Shown here one piece after another: positions 1-11,226 of a stretch of 64,000 bases of DNA. Position numbers and translations under genes: made by a program. A model generated the notes under the pieces. The model was not told the origin of the DNA. It was given only the letters and a program-made list of their open reading frames with translations, and searched no databases. Numbering within the stretch: the stretch's first letter is position 1; each line of letters begins with the position of its first letter. The stretch comes from Saccharum officinarum (lineage: Eukaryota > Streptophyta > Magnoliopsida > Poales > Poaceae): contig CM036188.1 in assembly GCA_020631735.1 (NCBI GenBank), positions 18,890,214-18,954,213 on the forward strand, read 5' to 3'.

Positions 1-190
1 GAGGTCGCTGCTGCCGCGGTGGAGGCCCGCCCGTCTGCGCCGCGGTGGAGGCCGGCGAGGTCGCTGCTGCCGCGGTGGAGGCCGGCGAGGGAGCGTGGCC
101 TCGTCCCCGGGCGGCGCGGTGGCGTGCTGCTCCCCTGGCGGAGCCGTGAGGATAGCAAGTCCGTCTGCGCGCGTATATTCCCGCGCGCGG
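1..190. repeat. GC-rich flank with a 27-bp direct repeat
   Basis: Very GC-rich sequence at the window edge. The 27 bases at 1-27 recur at 57-83, a 56-base period. It could be the edge of a GC-rich first exon or 5' leader, but no protein similarity is recognisable. No gene is called. Confidence 0.4.
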
Positions 191-345
191 CACCCTTGTT
201 TACGCACTTTGGAAAAATAGCAAGTAGATTTACCAAGTTGTTGGAGATGGTTTTTTGTGATTTTGCCAATTTTATAAGAATAGCAAGTTGAAATACCAAG
301 TTGTGATTTTTGCCAAAGTTCACTTGCTCCAAACAAATCCTTATT
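191..345. repeat. MITE-like sequence left of the CACTA element
   Basis: AT-rich stretch with an internal near-duplication of a 'tagcaagt..accaagttgt' unit. Its inner end (311-345) is a perfect 35-bp inverted match to 6990-7024, on the far side of the CACTA insertion. The unit resembles grass MITE ends in composition, but neither a complete element nor a target duplication could be fixed. Confidence 0.45.
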
Positions 346-534
346 ATATTACTTGCATTTCTAGTTTTCAGCATGCATAATTGGTACCACTATAATAGTG
401 CCCAAATGCAGGTTTTTTGTTTTGTTTTTGAAAAGCCCCAAATGCAGATTTGCTATGCTGTTGTTGTGGCCAGAATCCTCAATACCCCAGCATTTCATTT
501 GAGTCACGTTTGGCGTGACTCACTACCGGACACA

Positions 535-815
535 GGACCTTTGCCGAGGGCCTACCTCTTTGCCGAGAGTCAAATATCGGACTCTCGGCAAAGAATCCTT
601 TGCCGAGAGCCTACGCTCGACAAAGATTGGCTCTCGGCAAAGCCAAACTTTGCCAAGAGCTCGACTCTCGGTAAACAAAAAATCTCGGCAAAGCCACGAC
701 CCCACAAACGGCACCCTTTCGCCGTTATCTTTGCCGAGAGCCTGCTGTTAGGCTCTCGGCAAAATATTTTCTTTGCCGAGAGCCTCAGCCAAGGCTCTCG
801 GCAAAGAAATTTTTT
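535..815. repeat. CACTA left subterminal repeats
   Basis: Dense direct and inverted copies of the CTTTGCCGAG / CTCGGCAAAG unit, many paired as short hairpins. In En/Spm-type elements such arrays bind the TNPA-like protein. The zone continues at 1736-2165 beyond the inserted hairpin, and a matching zone lies at the right end (6294-6945). Confidence 0.85.
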
Positions 816-1750
816 TTTGGATTTTTTCGCCCAAATTTTTTGTGCAGCCTTGCTACAGTACTAGAAGCCAAGATTTGAAATTTGGTGTATTTTCCATCCC
901 TCTTGCTATATTTCGTGTATTTTTTTTATTTTCTTGATTTTTTTCGCAAGACGCACATTTGTACTGCAGGTGCATGAAATAATGAATCTCAGCGATTCAA
1001 AAAATTATATTCAATCTTCCGAGGGTATTTCGACGCCGTATCTAGGGACAGACGCGGAAACTTGACCATCTCGTGCACGCGACATGGCGACCAAGTTGCG
1101 TGAGATTTGATTTAAAAAAAATATAAAATGTGAACGGAGTCGGAAAATCATGAAAATGGACGGGAGGCCTTGACATCGCATGTAGAAGCTATAAATTTTT
1201 TTTGAAAATGTTTGAAGCAAGTTATACCGCAAGATGGTTGAAACTCTGAGATCTCCACATGTGATAACAAGATATCACATGCGGAGATCTCAGGGTTTCA
1301 ACCATCTTGTGTCACAACTTGCTCCAAACATTCCCAAATTATTTCCATAAACTCTACGTATCGTGTCAAGGCCTTCCGTCTATTTTCATGATTTTCCGAC
1401 TCCGTTCGCATTTTATATATTTTTAAATCAAATCCTACACAACTTGGTCGCTATGTCTCGTGCACGAGATGGTCGAGTTTCCGCGTCTGTCCCTAGATAT
1501 GGTGTTGAAATACTCTCAAAAGAATGAATATCATTTTTTAAATCGTTGAGATTCATTATTTCATGCACCTGCAGTTCAAATATGCGTCTTACGGAAAAAA
1601 TCAAGAAAATAAAAAAATGCGTGAAATATAGCAAGAAGAATGGAAAATACACCAAATTTCAAACATGGCCACCTAGTACTATATCAAGGCTGCATGAAAA
1701 AATTGGGAGCAAAAATCCAAAAAAAAATATATATATTTTGCCGAGAGCCT
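792..1750. repeat. Long hairpin (about 475-bp arms, 6-base loop)
   Basis: Two inverted arms, about 792-1266 and 1273-1750, meet at a six-base loop (1267-1272). They pair along nearly their whole length with scattered mismatches and small indels; near the centre the stem is almost perfect. The arms start and end within the CTCGGCAAAG subterminal repeats, so the structure may have arisen by head-to-head duplication of the element's own subterminal zone plus flank. No reading frame is convincing. Transcription through it would give a long double-stranded RNA. Confidence 0.85.
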
Positions 1751-2165
1751 CCTAAAGCTCTCGGCAAAGAGGCTCTTTGCTGAGAGCCTGGGCTTGGGGG
1801 CTCTCGGCAAAGAACGCCGGACGAAATTTTTAAAAATTATATATATTTTGCCGAGAGCTAGGTTAGGTGGCTCTCGGCAAAGAGTTTTTATTTTTTTTAT
1901 TTTCTTTGCCGAGAGCCATCTGACCTAGCTCTCGGCAAAGAACGCCGGACGAAATTTTTAAAAATTATATATATTTTGCCGAGAGCTAGGTCAGGTGGCT
2001 CTCGGCAAAGAGTTTTTTTTTATTTTCTTTGCCGAGAGCCTGGGCTAGGAGGCTCTCGGCAAAGAGCCTCTTTGCCGAGAGCCTTGGCTAGGGCTCTCGG
2101 CAAAGAAAAAAAAAAGAAAAACTCTTTGCCGAGAGCCGCCTGATCTAGCTCTCGGCAAAGAGTAC
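1736..2165. repeat. CACTA left subterminal repeats, inner part
   Basis: Continuation of the CTTTGCCGAG / CTCGGCAAAG arrays. A roughly 120-base unit including an 'aacgccggacgaaattttta' segment is repeated in tandem (around 1812 and 1939). Confidence 0.8.
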
Positions 2166-2220
2166 TTATCTGAATCAAAACCACTACCCGCGTCCCTCAC
2201 CCCTCACAACCGCGCCTCTC

Positions 2221-2498
2221 GCCCCCGCACCCGCGCCCCTCACCCATGCCTCTCGCCCCCGCCAGGCCGTGCCCCCACCCCCGCGTCGGCGCCGCCGCCG
2301 CCGCTCGGCCGCGTCCTCGCCCGACCACTCGGCACCGCCCCGGTCAGATTGAGCCGCCGCCGTCCACGGAGGGGAGCCACCGCCGTTCAGGTACTTCCTC
2401 CCTCTCCCTCCCCCTCCCTGTCTGTTGCCCCCGCACCCGCGCCCCTCACCCGTGCCTCTCGCCCCCGCCAGGCCGTGCCCCCGCCCCCGCGCCGGCGC
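2221..2498. repeat. GC-rich block with a direct duplication of about 72 bp
   Basis: Proline/alanine-coding-like, C-rich sequence. About 72 bases at 2221-2293 recur at 2427-2498 with few changes. The position, just inside the left subterminal repeats, would suit the 5' leader of an element transcript. No protein is recognised. Confidence 0.5.
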
Positions 2499-2863
2499 CG
2501 CCCGGCCGCGTCCTCATAATGGTATCTCAAGAATGAATAGGCAGGCAAATTGATAAATGTCTTTTAAGCACTGACAGTAACCAAGTGATACCTGTGAGTC
2601 AGTTCATTGCACGAAAATTGTGGCTAGGTTTGGTGTCTATTTTCTAGTGGCTGGAAAATGAAATTTCCTAATATGTAATCAATATATAACTGCAATAAAC
2701 CAAAACAGGGCCTCAGCAGTACCTCCTAAAGCCGAGCTCGTGAAATGAGACAGTACTATTTTTAATATTCCCGAAGTAAAATAATCTCATGTTCTGCGTA
2801 GACATTCAGACCATAGAGGAACTGTGACAGAGAACAAAATTAAAATTGACTGATATTGTATAA

Positions 2864-3460
2864 GCGCATCCCTGAGCTTGTTAATGTGGTGATCGGAGAT
2901 TATGAGCCTTGAGTTTTGTTGCCTTCTCCAATGAATCACTGTCAGCTGTTTCAGCATTACGTTTGCTCTTCCGTGTTGGAGTGATACTCTCAGCAGGAGA
3001 AATGTCTTTATGGGCTTTTTCTGGAGTTGTGGGTGGACCATAAAATCTTTCTGCTACCCACTGTTTTGTGGGCTGCGTGTCGCCGGTCTGCTTGAGCATC
3101 ACCGCTGGCTTGCTTGCCAGACGCCTGGTTTCAGCAGATTTGCCCGCCGGCTCCTGAGCTGCACCCAGCTGGGCTGAAGCCGAATTACAGCCCAACGTCG
3201 GCGAGGAAGCAGCCTGCTGCGGCATAGCAAGCCTGAGTAGGCGGCGGCAATGGAGTTTGATCAAAGTTGGCCACCTCCTTTGATTTTCCATCACTTTTCT
3301 TCTTAGCATCTTTTTTTCCTGCTCTTTGTTGTCTTCATCCTTGGGCTGTTCATCCAGATAAATGGGACTAGGATTTTTTGATTCCTCCTCAGTCTCCACC
3401 AGAAATTGAAGCCTGAAGACATAATCTCCGATCACCACATTAACAAGCTCAGGGATGCGC
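2864..3460. repeat. Perfect 40-bp inverted repeat inside the captured region
   Basis: Bases 2864-2903 are the exact reverse complement of 3421-3460. The 3421-3460 arm lies inside the DUF4283-like coding remnant, while the 2864-2903 arm sits beyond its end. This suggests a short inverted copy made during capture or repair. Confidence 0.9.
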
Positions 3461-3535
3461 TCAGGCGCAGGTGCATCCACCTTCAGCCTTGCTCTGCCGA
3501 AGGTTTTGGTAAATTTCATATCAACTTCTGGGATT
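2881..3535 (-). pseudogene. DUF4283-like / retroelement ORF1-like protein fragment
   Basis: Minus-strand remnant. A stretch with 'RIPELVNVVIGDY' and 'LQFLVE' resembles the folded N-terminal domain of DUF4283-type proteins, which are common in plant LINE ORF1s and zinc-knuckle transposon proteins. It is followed by an acidic linker and a Lys/Arg-rich tail with 'SKRNAETADSDSLEKA', a motif I associate with the C-terminus of such proteins in grasses. No CCHC knuckle is seen. The frame is continuous with an LRR fragment upstream (minus sense), so it forms a chimeric open frame inside the CACTA element. Family assignment is from memory; function is not inferred. Confidence 0.5.
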
Positions 3536-3536
3536 T

Positions 3537-3940
3537 GTCCTTCTAGAAAATTGCCTTGCAAGTACAAGAACTGCAACTCAAGGCAACTACCAAGTGCTCA
3601 ATTTATTTGATGAGAGATCAATTTTGCCAATATTGACCAACTGCCTGATCTGCCTGATCGGAAGGTATGGTTCCTGTGAAGAGGTTATCTGCGAACTCTA
3701 TGGTTCTGAGTTTGTAATACCTTCCTATTCCAGCTGGTATATGCCCAGAAATTTTGTTTCCTCCCAAGTAAAAGTATTGAAGCTCTTGTGAGAGATTACC
3801 AGCTGCATTTGGAAGAACACAAGAAAGGTTATTAAGTTGAATATTGAAGTCCATCAAGTTGCTGCAGTTAACCAAGGAAGTGAGGAAATCCCAGTCCCTT
3901 GGCTCTGTGGCTTGGAGCTTATTTTTACCCACTTCAAACC
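3537..3940 (-). pseudogene. Captured LRR receptor-kinase ectodomain fragment
   Basis: On the minus strand this encodes leucine-rich repeats typical of grass LRR-XII (Xa21/FLS2-like) receptor kinases: 'DWDFLTSLVNCSNL', 'LPNAAGNLSQELQ', 'GGNKISGHIPAGIG' and 'LFTGTIPSD', then after a disruption at about 3660-3600 'LQFLYLQGNFLEGQIP'. Only part of the repeat domain is present, with no signal peptide, transmembrane segment or kinase. A stop and a scrambled junction break the repeats. It lies wholly inside the CACTA element, which indicates transduplication of a host gene fragment. Confidence 0.75.
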
Positions 3941-4051
3941 GAATACACTTTGCACATAAAGGTTACATTGCACAAATAGAATCTGAATATAGAAGAGCAG
4001 AACTTGTTTAGATCATTGTTAAGGCATCATATTTAGGACTAAAATTCAGAC

Positions 4052-5943
4052 GTGCAAATTCGCCGCCGGAGGGAGCTGACTCCATCGGAGGACGAGGTGC
4101 CGGACACGCTCGAGGCCGAGGCTCAGGCGGATGAGGGGCAGGAGGACCCCGAGCAGGAGGACCCTGAGCAGGAGGATGAGCCGTCGGCCGAGGCAGACGA
4201 GGGTTCGGCTGCCTCAGGGGCGTCCACACCCTACTTGCGAGGTCCCGCCAGCCTCCCGGCCCGACCGATACCACTTCACCAACGCCCAGTGATCCGCCCC
4301 GTTGGACAAAGGTACATGTTTTAACTACTCGTTCATATGATATGTTTAAAATTGAAATAGAAACTAATAATCTTTCTGTATCACTTGTGCAGGCATTGGG
4401 AGTTTGTGGAGGGTCATGGCCGCAAACCCAATGGCATCCTGGGTCTCCTGTGCCGTGAGCACTACCCCGGCATAGTATAGTATGCCGGGAAGATAGAGCC
4501 GGCCTACACATTTGACCACTACACCGTCGCCCCAAACCCGGACTACCCAAACAAGGCGGCGAGGGTCAGAGCGGAGCTGTGGGTAAGCCTTCGTCACACA
4601 ACATCGCATTCATCGTACTTTTCTTGAATTACTTAGAGTTTGTATTGCATCTGTATGCAGGACTTCTATAGGTGTGAGCAGGGGAAGGAGGCACAGGCGG
4701 AGGTGGTGAGTACAAGGTCCTGCAGGAAGCTCGTCACCGACATCATCTACGAGGCGAGACTTCAGGCCATCCTCAACTACAACGCCACGGTCGAAGGACG
4801 GAGGGTCTCGAAGGTCGAGGCGAGAGGCATGACGCTAAGCCGGGCGCAGTACATTCAGGTAAGCGATTCCTTTTGAGATTAAGCTATGCTCATTTCATCT
4901 TACGCTTATATGTGAAATACTTGATGATGTGCAGATGGTCCCCCAATGGTGCCAGTCGTTTCCCGAGTGCTGGGAGATGATCATGGACCGGTGGCTCTCT
5001 GAAGAGTGGACCGCCCAGCACGCCGAGGCCCGGGAGGCAGTCTGCAGATGCCAGGTGTACCACACCACCAGGGCAACCGCAACCTAGCCGAGTACGCACA
5101 AGCTTGGGTACGTGAAACACTTTATGTATTGTAACGCTCAAATGTTGCCTAATTACTAATCATCTTGTTGTCTTCCTCGCAGACGGCGTCACACGGTGGC
5201 CAGCCTTGCAGCATGTTCATGGCATACGCCATGTCCCACAAGGGCAAGGCCACCGCACCGGAGACCTCCTACAACCCCGACGACCCCCCCGAGGCATACT
5301 CCAACTCCAGCGTCCACACCCGCCTCACTGACTACACAGAGGCGGCAAGGGCGGTCCATGGGCCCGACTTTGATCCGGCCAGCGAGGACTTGGACGGAAG
5401 CCTCGTGATGAGGGTCGGAGGAGGGAAGAAGCACAGGCGGTATTGGCTTGGCGACGGCGTCATCGACTCGTCCTCCACTCCCACTCTGTCCCAGCTCCGA
5501 GCACAGACCACGAGCGGGAGCGTCCCCATACGCCCACGCCCGTCACCTTCGCAGTCGCGGGTCGCCGAGCTCGAGGTTATTTTTGTTTTACTCGTCGTAC
5601 ATTGATGTTTAAATGTTTGTATTGTTCTAACATTCCCTTTGTATTATCGCAGGCCCGCCTGAAAAGAGAAAGGGAGGAGCGCAAGCTTGCCGAGGCCCAG
5701 ATGCGGTCTCAGATGGAGGCTCGGTTGGAGGCCCAAGCTAAGCAGATGCAAGATCTCATCACGTTCATGGCCTCCCAGGGCATGCAGGTGCCCGCGGCGC
5801 TCATGGCTCCTCCACCGCCGTCTCAGAACGCGGATGCTACTCCTGTGAGTATCGATTCCTCAGTGTTTTGTTTCTGCATTTGCTTGTCTGACATAGACAT
5901 CTAATTTTTGCAGCCTCCGTCGGCGGGTTCGAACAACCCGTAA
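4052..5943 (+). pseudogene. CACTA-associated Transposase_24-type (Ptta/En/Spm) gene, disabled
   Basis: The layout is seven exons with GT-AG introns: up to 4311, 4393-4582, 4661-4858, 4935-5107, 5183-5575, 5653-5844 and 5914-5943, ending 'PPSAGSNNP' at a TAA. The encoded protein has an acidic Glu/Asp-rich N-terminus, a central domain ('HWEFVEGHGRKPNGILGLLCREHYPG', split by a stop, 'RRVSKVEARGMTLSRAQYIQ', 'GVPHHQGNRNLAEYAQAW') and a coiled-coil Arg/Glu-rich tail. I recognise this as the plant transposase family PF03004 that accompanies CACTA elements. Defects: no ATG at the expected start, an in-frame TAG at 4478-4480, and a one-base loss near 5047 that shifts the frame before 'MPGVPHHQ'. It is not expected to make a full protein. 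Confidence 0.8.
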
Positions 5944-6293
5944 GCGCCTGGATGGAACACGCCCGGGGGTCAAGGCGGGACTGCTTCTCCGGGGTGGCCA
6001 GGGCAAGGTTGGCCATGAGTGTGTTTAAAGTGTCGTCTCTAGTAGATTGTGAACTTTAGAATAAAAACTTATTATATTTCGATGATAACTTGTAATGGTT
6101 AACTTTCGTTTAGTTCAAATATTGTGATGAATGTGCTATATGCGTGGTGTATGTGAACGTGATATATATGTGATGAATGTGATATGTACATGTGATATAT
6201 GTGTTTATACGTGATGAATGTGATTCATATGTAATGAATGTGATTTGTATGTGTAATGAAGTGGAAAATCAAAAGAAAAAAATAAAATTTCCC
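5944..6293. other. CACTA 3' untranslated-like stretch
   Basis: AT-rich sequence after the Transposase_24 stop, with tandem variants of a 'tgatgaatgtgatatg' unit (about 6125-6260). No gene is seen. It runs into the right subterminal repeats. Confidence 0.5.
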
Positions 6294-6945
6294 ACTTTGC
6301 CGAGGGTTGCTCTCGGCACAGGCTGCCTTTGCAGAGTGCAATGGTCATTGCACTCGGCAAAGCTGGGTAACAAAACTGTAAAAATACCCATTTCCCAGCT
6401 TTGCCGAGCGCAATGACCGTTGCACTCGGCAAAGGACAGGCTTTGCCGAGAGCCTGGCTAGACTGGCCCTCGGCAAAGAGTTTTCCGAAAAAAAAGAAAA
6501 CTCTTTGCCGAGAGCTAGTCTGGCCAGGCTCTCGGCAAATATTTTTTTTTAAAAAAAAGATAAATCTTTGTCGAGAGCCAGTCTGGCCAGCCTCTCGGCA
6601 AATATTTTTTTTAAAAAAAAAAGAAAAATCTTTGCCGAGAGCCAGTCTGGCCAGGCTCTCGGCAAATATTTTTTTTAAAAAAAAGAAAAATCTTTGCCGA
6701 GAGCCAGTCAAATGGGCTCTCGGCAAAGAAAGCGGACCCGTTAACGGCGCCTTTTCTTTGCCGAGAGCCGCGTTGGCTCTCGGCAAAGCCTTTGCCGAGA
6801 GCTCGATAAACGGCTCTCGGCAAAGAAGGCTTTGCCGATCGGATTTTTGCCGAGGCAGCTTGGCCGAGAGGAGCTCTCGGCAAAGCATTTGTCGAGGGTC
6901 TAAGAGGCTTTGCCGAGAGCCTGGAGCCCTCGGCAAAGCCGCCAG
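6294..6945. repeat. CACTA right subterminal repeats
   Basis: Dense CTCGGCAAAG / CTTTGCCGAG units in both orientations. Four near-identical cassettes of about 65 bases are separated by T/A homopolymer spacers (6480-6720). The zone mirrors the left end. Confidence 0.85.
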
Positions 6946-6989
6946 CTCCAGTAGTGACTGTAGGTAACCATTTTATTTACCACAGAGTA

Positions 6990-7024
6990 AATAAGGATTT
7001 GTTTGGAGCAAGTGAACTTTGGCA
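6990..7024. repeat. Right copy of the 35-bp inverted repeat flanking the CACTA
   Basis: Perfect reverse complement of 311-345. It lies 33 bp outside the CACTA end, whereas the left copy lies 175 bp outside. Confidence 0.9.
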
Positions 7025-7118
7025 GAATAGGTTGCAAAAGCTCACTGCTGTGCCTCTAAATTAAAACGCATCCAATCCGCCATCTAGAAATTGATGGTGC
7101 CACGTTGATCGCGCACAG

Positions 7119-7377
7119 ACGGCGGCGCTCACGAGCTACTACACCGGCATCCTGGGGAGCGTGGTCACCACGTCCTGGGGGTTCGACATGCAGGCCCTAT
7201 ACTCCGGAGATGAACAAGCTGAGGGCGATCCTCTGATCGCCCCCTTCAACGAAGATGAGGCGAAGAAGGCAGTCCGCGGCATGAACGCGGCCAGTGCGCC
7301 GGGTCCAGGCGGGCTCAGACGCAGCTTCTACGCTGCAGCCTGGGACACAACCAAGGGGGCGGTAATGGAGTTCTTGC
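7119..7377 (+). pseudogene. LINE ORF2 fragment, 5' part of the reverse transcriptase region
   Basis: Encodes 'ALTSYYTGILGSVVTTSWGF', then 'FNEDEAKKAVRGMNAASAPG', 'GGLRRSFYAAAWDTTKGAVM' and 'EFL'. This is the segment just before and at the start of the RT domain in plant L1-type LINEs. The expected 'PDG' reads 'PGG' here. The reading frame stops at the hAT-like insertion at 7378 and resumes at 15016 with 'QAFHTESVDMERINRALI'. The LINE is 5'-truncated: no endonuclease or ORF1 is visible upstream. Confidence 0.8.
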
Positions 7378-8639
7378 CAATGTTTTCATTATCGGAAATA
7401 AAAAATTTTCAGAGGTCATGGATGTGACACCCTAGGTGTTAAGCTTGCATGTGCACTTGCATTACATGAAATATGAGCATGTGCTTTCCATTTCATACAA
7501 TGCATTATGAATGTTTCACCTGTTGCATAGGTTATGTTTCATTCCTACAACATATGTTTCATATATGTAAAGTATATGTGTCACATATATGTAGCCATAT
7601 TATGTTGCATATGATGCTCTGGTGATGTTTCACAAGTTTTATAAGCAATGTTCCATGTGTTGCATGAGTAATGTTTCAGAGGAGAACTCTATGTTTCATT
7701 AGTAGCAATTGTATATGTGTCAAGTATATGTTTCATGTGTTATATGAGCTTAGGGCTATGTGCAGTTCATGCAAGAGAGTGTTGTGGGTCACTAAAACAT
7801 CCTAGACACACTTAGGATGCAAAATAGAACAATGTTCATGTTGATGACTTAGCTTAATTATGCTTCTAAGTGACAGTTGATTATAAAACACCCTAGAGTG
7901 CTTTTGTTTGAACTAATATGAACAGTAGCATAGAGTGTTGGCATGTTTGTGAACCCCTAATAAAAGTTGTAGTAAATTTTATAAGGAACAAACTTTGTTT
8001 AATGACCTTGAGCTAGATCAGTACCTAACCTAGTCAAAAAGTGCTCACAAGGTGAAATTGGGGGCTGGTTTGAGACTTAGAATTTTTCTAAGTCATGAAC
8101 TGTGTTTCAGTTTCATCCTACCCCACTTTGACGCGTTGTAGTTTGAAAATCAAGCCGATCCAGACCAAACTCATATAAGCAAAGTTGGAGATATCACATA
8201 GCTCTATAATTTTGCTTACTACAGCTTTCACTGAATCGAGCTAGATTGGGAGATAGAGGTAGGGAAAGGATGGCATTTTAGTCGGCATCGCCGGGGACTG
8301 AATCGGTTTGAACTGATTCGAATCGGCTCGACGTGGCCGATTGGCGTCAGACCGCAGCGGCCATCTGGCGACCGTATGCTGGCGCTGGCCCCACCAGTCA
8401 GGCCAGAGGAGCTCCAAGATTTCCACGACATGCCCACCTACTCTCTCGCGCTCACTCTCTCCCCCTCACTCGCTCTCGCGTCCGTAGCGGGCAAAACCGA
8501 GCGCCATCACCGTCTTCGTGCCTTTGCTGCCGCTTAGCACCACCCACACCGCGACATTCCCAAATCGCTGGTGTACACAGCTTCGCCTTGCTCTGCTCTA
8601 TGCCGTCCACCCCTTTGTAGCACCGTTCGAACCCAGGTA

Positions 8640-9500
8640 ACGCGTGTGAATGCGAATCTGCCACTACCGATGATGAGTACAGGCCTGACCTTCCGAGAGG
8701 TATCTGGTAAGTTCGATTTGTGGAGATCTCGACGTTGGCGATTCGGCTTCAAATCAGACACGATTCGAACCCCGCAACCGTTACACCACTGCTCCGTTGG
8801 TTATCAACCAAGCACAACTTGATTGACCTCGCCAAGAAGGCTTTTCCTGCCAGCGAATCGAAGAGCACAAGCAAGAAGGTAAAAACACGCAATCTGAAAT
8901 TGCAATTATGAATGATGCGAATATTAGTAGAGGGTTCAAGAACTCGGTTTCAAAGGACTAATCGACACAGTGGAGGAGATCAAGAACAGGGGCCCTAGAT
9001 CACTGTAAAAGGATTTGTCACCACAGTTACAATGAACGATTCAGTTTCTCGATGGAAAACTAAACTCTAAACAAAACCCAATTGTCTAGTAGCGGCGGCG
9101 GCTGTGTTTATAGTCTAAGACTCGACCTAGGGTTGAGGACGGCCAAGGGTTGGGCGCCCACAACTTGGGCTTAAGGCCCGACACGATACATGGCCAAGTT
9201 GGTCCAAATAGGTGACGCAACACCTTGCCGTGGCCACATAGAATGATCCACGGACCTTCTGGAGCTGGGACCAGATCCAAAACGACGGCGTCATTGTCTC
9301 CTTTCCAACACATCCAAGAACGCCCCGTTTCGATGTTGTATGAGAAAGTTATGACCGAAACAGTGACGACGTGTCTGCTGAATCCGAGGGTGACGTGACT
9401 GCTGAGTTAGGGACAAATTGCAACTTGGGGAAGACCATAGCGTCGGTGTGTCTAGCATGGCGATGTCCTCATCAGCCGACCTCACCGGAGCGCCACCGAG
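8640..9500. other. Unresolved insert within the solo LTR
   Basis: The copies at 49262 and 59757 have no counterpart of this length here. Read on the minus strand, a TATA-like 'ACTATAAACACAG' around 9100 followed by a leader-like sequence suggests part of an oppositely oriented retroelement LTR. No clear ends or target duplication were found, so no family is named. Confidence 0.3.
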
Positions 9501-11226
9501 CATGAGCTCACCGTGGCCAGCTCTGACTCAAGCCGCTCTGCCTCTTCTCTCTCTTGTCTTGCCTTCTCTGTGAATCGTAGAAGCTCGAGTGGCCACCATT
9601 TCTACCTCTACCACACCACCGATGTCGGGATGTGGCTGCACACCGCTGCGCTCTCACCACCAATGAGCCATGCATGTGGTCGGAGCTCACCGCCGCTTCA
9701 CCGGAACCCTAGCACGCCTCGTTAGCTTTGCTAGGCCACCGCGGAGCTATAACAGTGCTTAGGTGAGCATGCCATGGCCGAAGATGGCCGACGCACCACC
9801 GTGCACCTCTGCCGTGCCGCCATGGACGCCGACGAGCATGCTCCGACGTGCCTCCCGCTCAACCACCGCCACCATCCGACATGGCTCGACATGTAGAACC
9901 CAATGGTGAAGACGCTACCACCGATGACCTCACCAGTCAACCGCCACGCCCTGCCTCTATGCTGCTGACGTGTGGGATCAGTTTGACCAGTGGGCCCCAG
10001 CTATCAGCGGCAGTAGTTATGTTTTTATTTATTCTTTTCCTGAATTTAGTGCAAACTTTGGAAATTTATATCTTGAGCTAGCAGTATCCAATTTGGGTGA
10101 ACCAAATTTTGTTGAGTTAATCTTGATGTGTAGTATTTGTTAAAAATATGAAACATGCTGTTTGGAGTATTTTCCTATGCTAATTTAATTCAATTATTTA
10201 AATGCTTTTAAATTGATCTCTACCTTGTTAAATGCATAACTTGAGCTAGAAATGTGAGAAAAATGTGATTCCAATTTTGCTAGTCATCTTTTGACATGCA
10301 TTAGCTAGGAAAAACAATAAACCTACTGTAAGCTTATTCAGAATAGTACTTTGCTATTTATCCAAATTAAATGCTAGTTTCTTGTGCAATTTTTCATGGA
10401 AAATATATGTAACCAATACACATGAAATTAATTGGACAGTGTTATTGTGTTATGGGGAAGCTAAAAACATATTAAATCTATTGTTTGACACTTTTCACTA
10501 GGGTAAACTAATTATGCTATTATAAGCCTTGCTAGTTTGCCTTTTTTTCAAGAGGTTGTCCCACTTGTTCATATGGCATGACATTTGTACAGTAGCCTAT
10601 TGGGAGCATATAGAAGCCATTGTAATTTTCTTAGAATTTACTGTGCACTTTTAATATATGTTCCTAATTTCATCTTATTATCTAAATGAATTAATAAAGG
10701 CAATTAAATAACGGAGTTAGGCTTGACCATGATGTTTTCTGGCATGTATTTGATGTCTATGAACTGTTGGTACCATTGGTTGTGCCCAAAATTGGCTATC
10801 CATATGTAGTGAAATATTATTTGCTCTATAATTCAATAATAGTGACTATTTTGGGCAGTTTCTATTGTTAGGCAAATTGCATGATGAAAATTATGTTTGC
10901 TGCGAATCTTGTCTATAACAAAGTTGTAGATAACTTACTTATCTTGTTTGTGTTAAATTTTCATGGCAATAGGCTAATTTGTTTGAGAGTTATAGCTTTT
11001 GAAAGTTAGTCTTCAGATATCCCTATTCTCTGGAATTTCTGGATAGATCTGGGAAATTGTCTTGTTTGACCCTAATAACTGTTGAATCCTCTTAAGATGA
11101 TTATAACAAAGTTGTAGACAATTTTATAAGCTTTCCAAAAGTCTTGTTGCATGTTTGTTGGATTTGTATAACTCCATTTATAGCCAAAACAAACAGTTGC
11201 TGTTTGCAGCCCAGAAAATGACCGAG

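Larger units (their letters stand above)
521..6956. mobile_element. CACTA (En/Spm) DNA transposon, non-autonomous
   Basis: The element starts CACTACCGGA at 521 and ends with the complement (TCCAGTAGTG) at 6956. It is flanked by the 3-bp target duplication ACT (518-520 and 6957-6959), as expected for this superfamily. Both subterminal zones are full of direct and inverted copies of a ten-base CTCGGCAAAG unit, the presumed transposase-binding repeats. Inside are a long hairpin (792-1750), a GC-rich duplicated block (2221-2498), captured gene fragments (2864-3940) and a decayed Transposase_24-type gene (4052-5943). No DDE transposase (TNPD-like) reading frame is visible, so the copy would depend on another element in trans. 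It sits between the two halves of a 35-bp inverted repeat. Confidence 0.92.

Noticed and set aside
5189..5434. Open frames on both strands over the Transposase_24 exon 5
   Set aside because: Explained by GC-rich coding sequence of the true frame at 5183-5575.
8333..8620. Proline/arginine-rich open frames in the solo LTR GC-rich zone
   Set aside because: Open in several frames at once because of GC composition; not conserved in sequence with the 50216-50497 region well enough to call coding.
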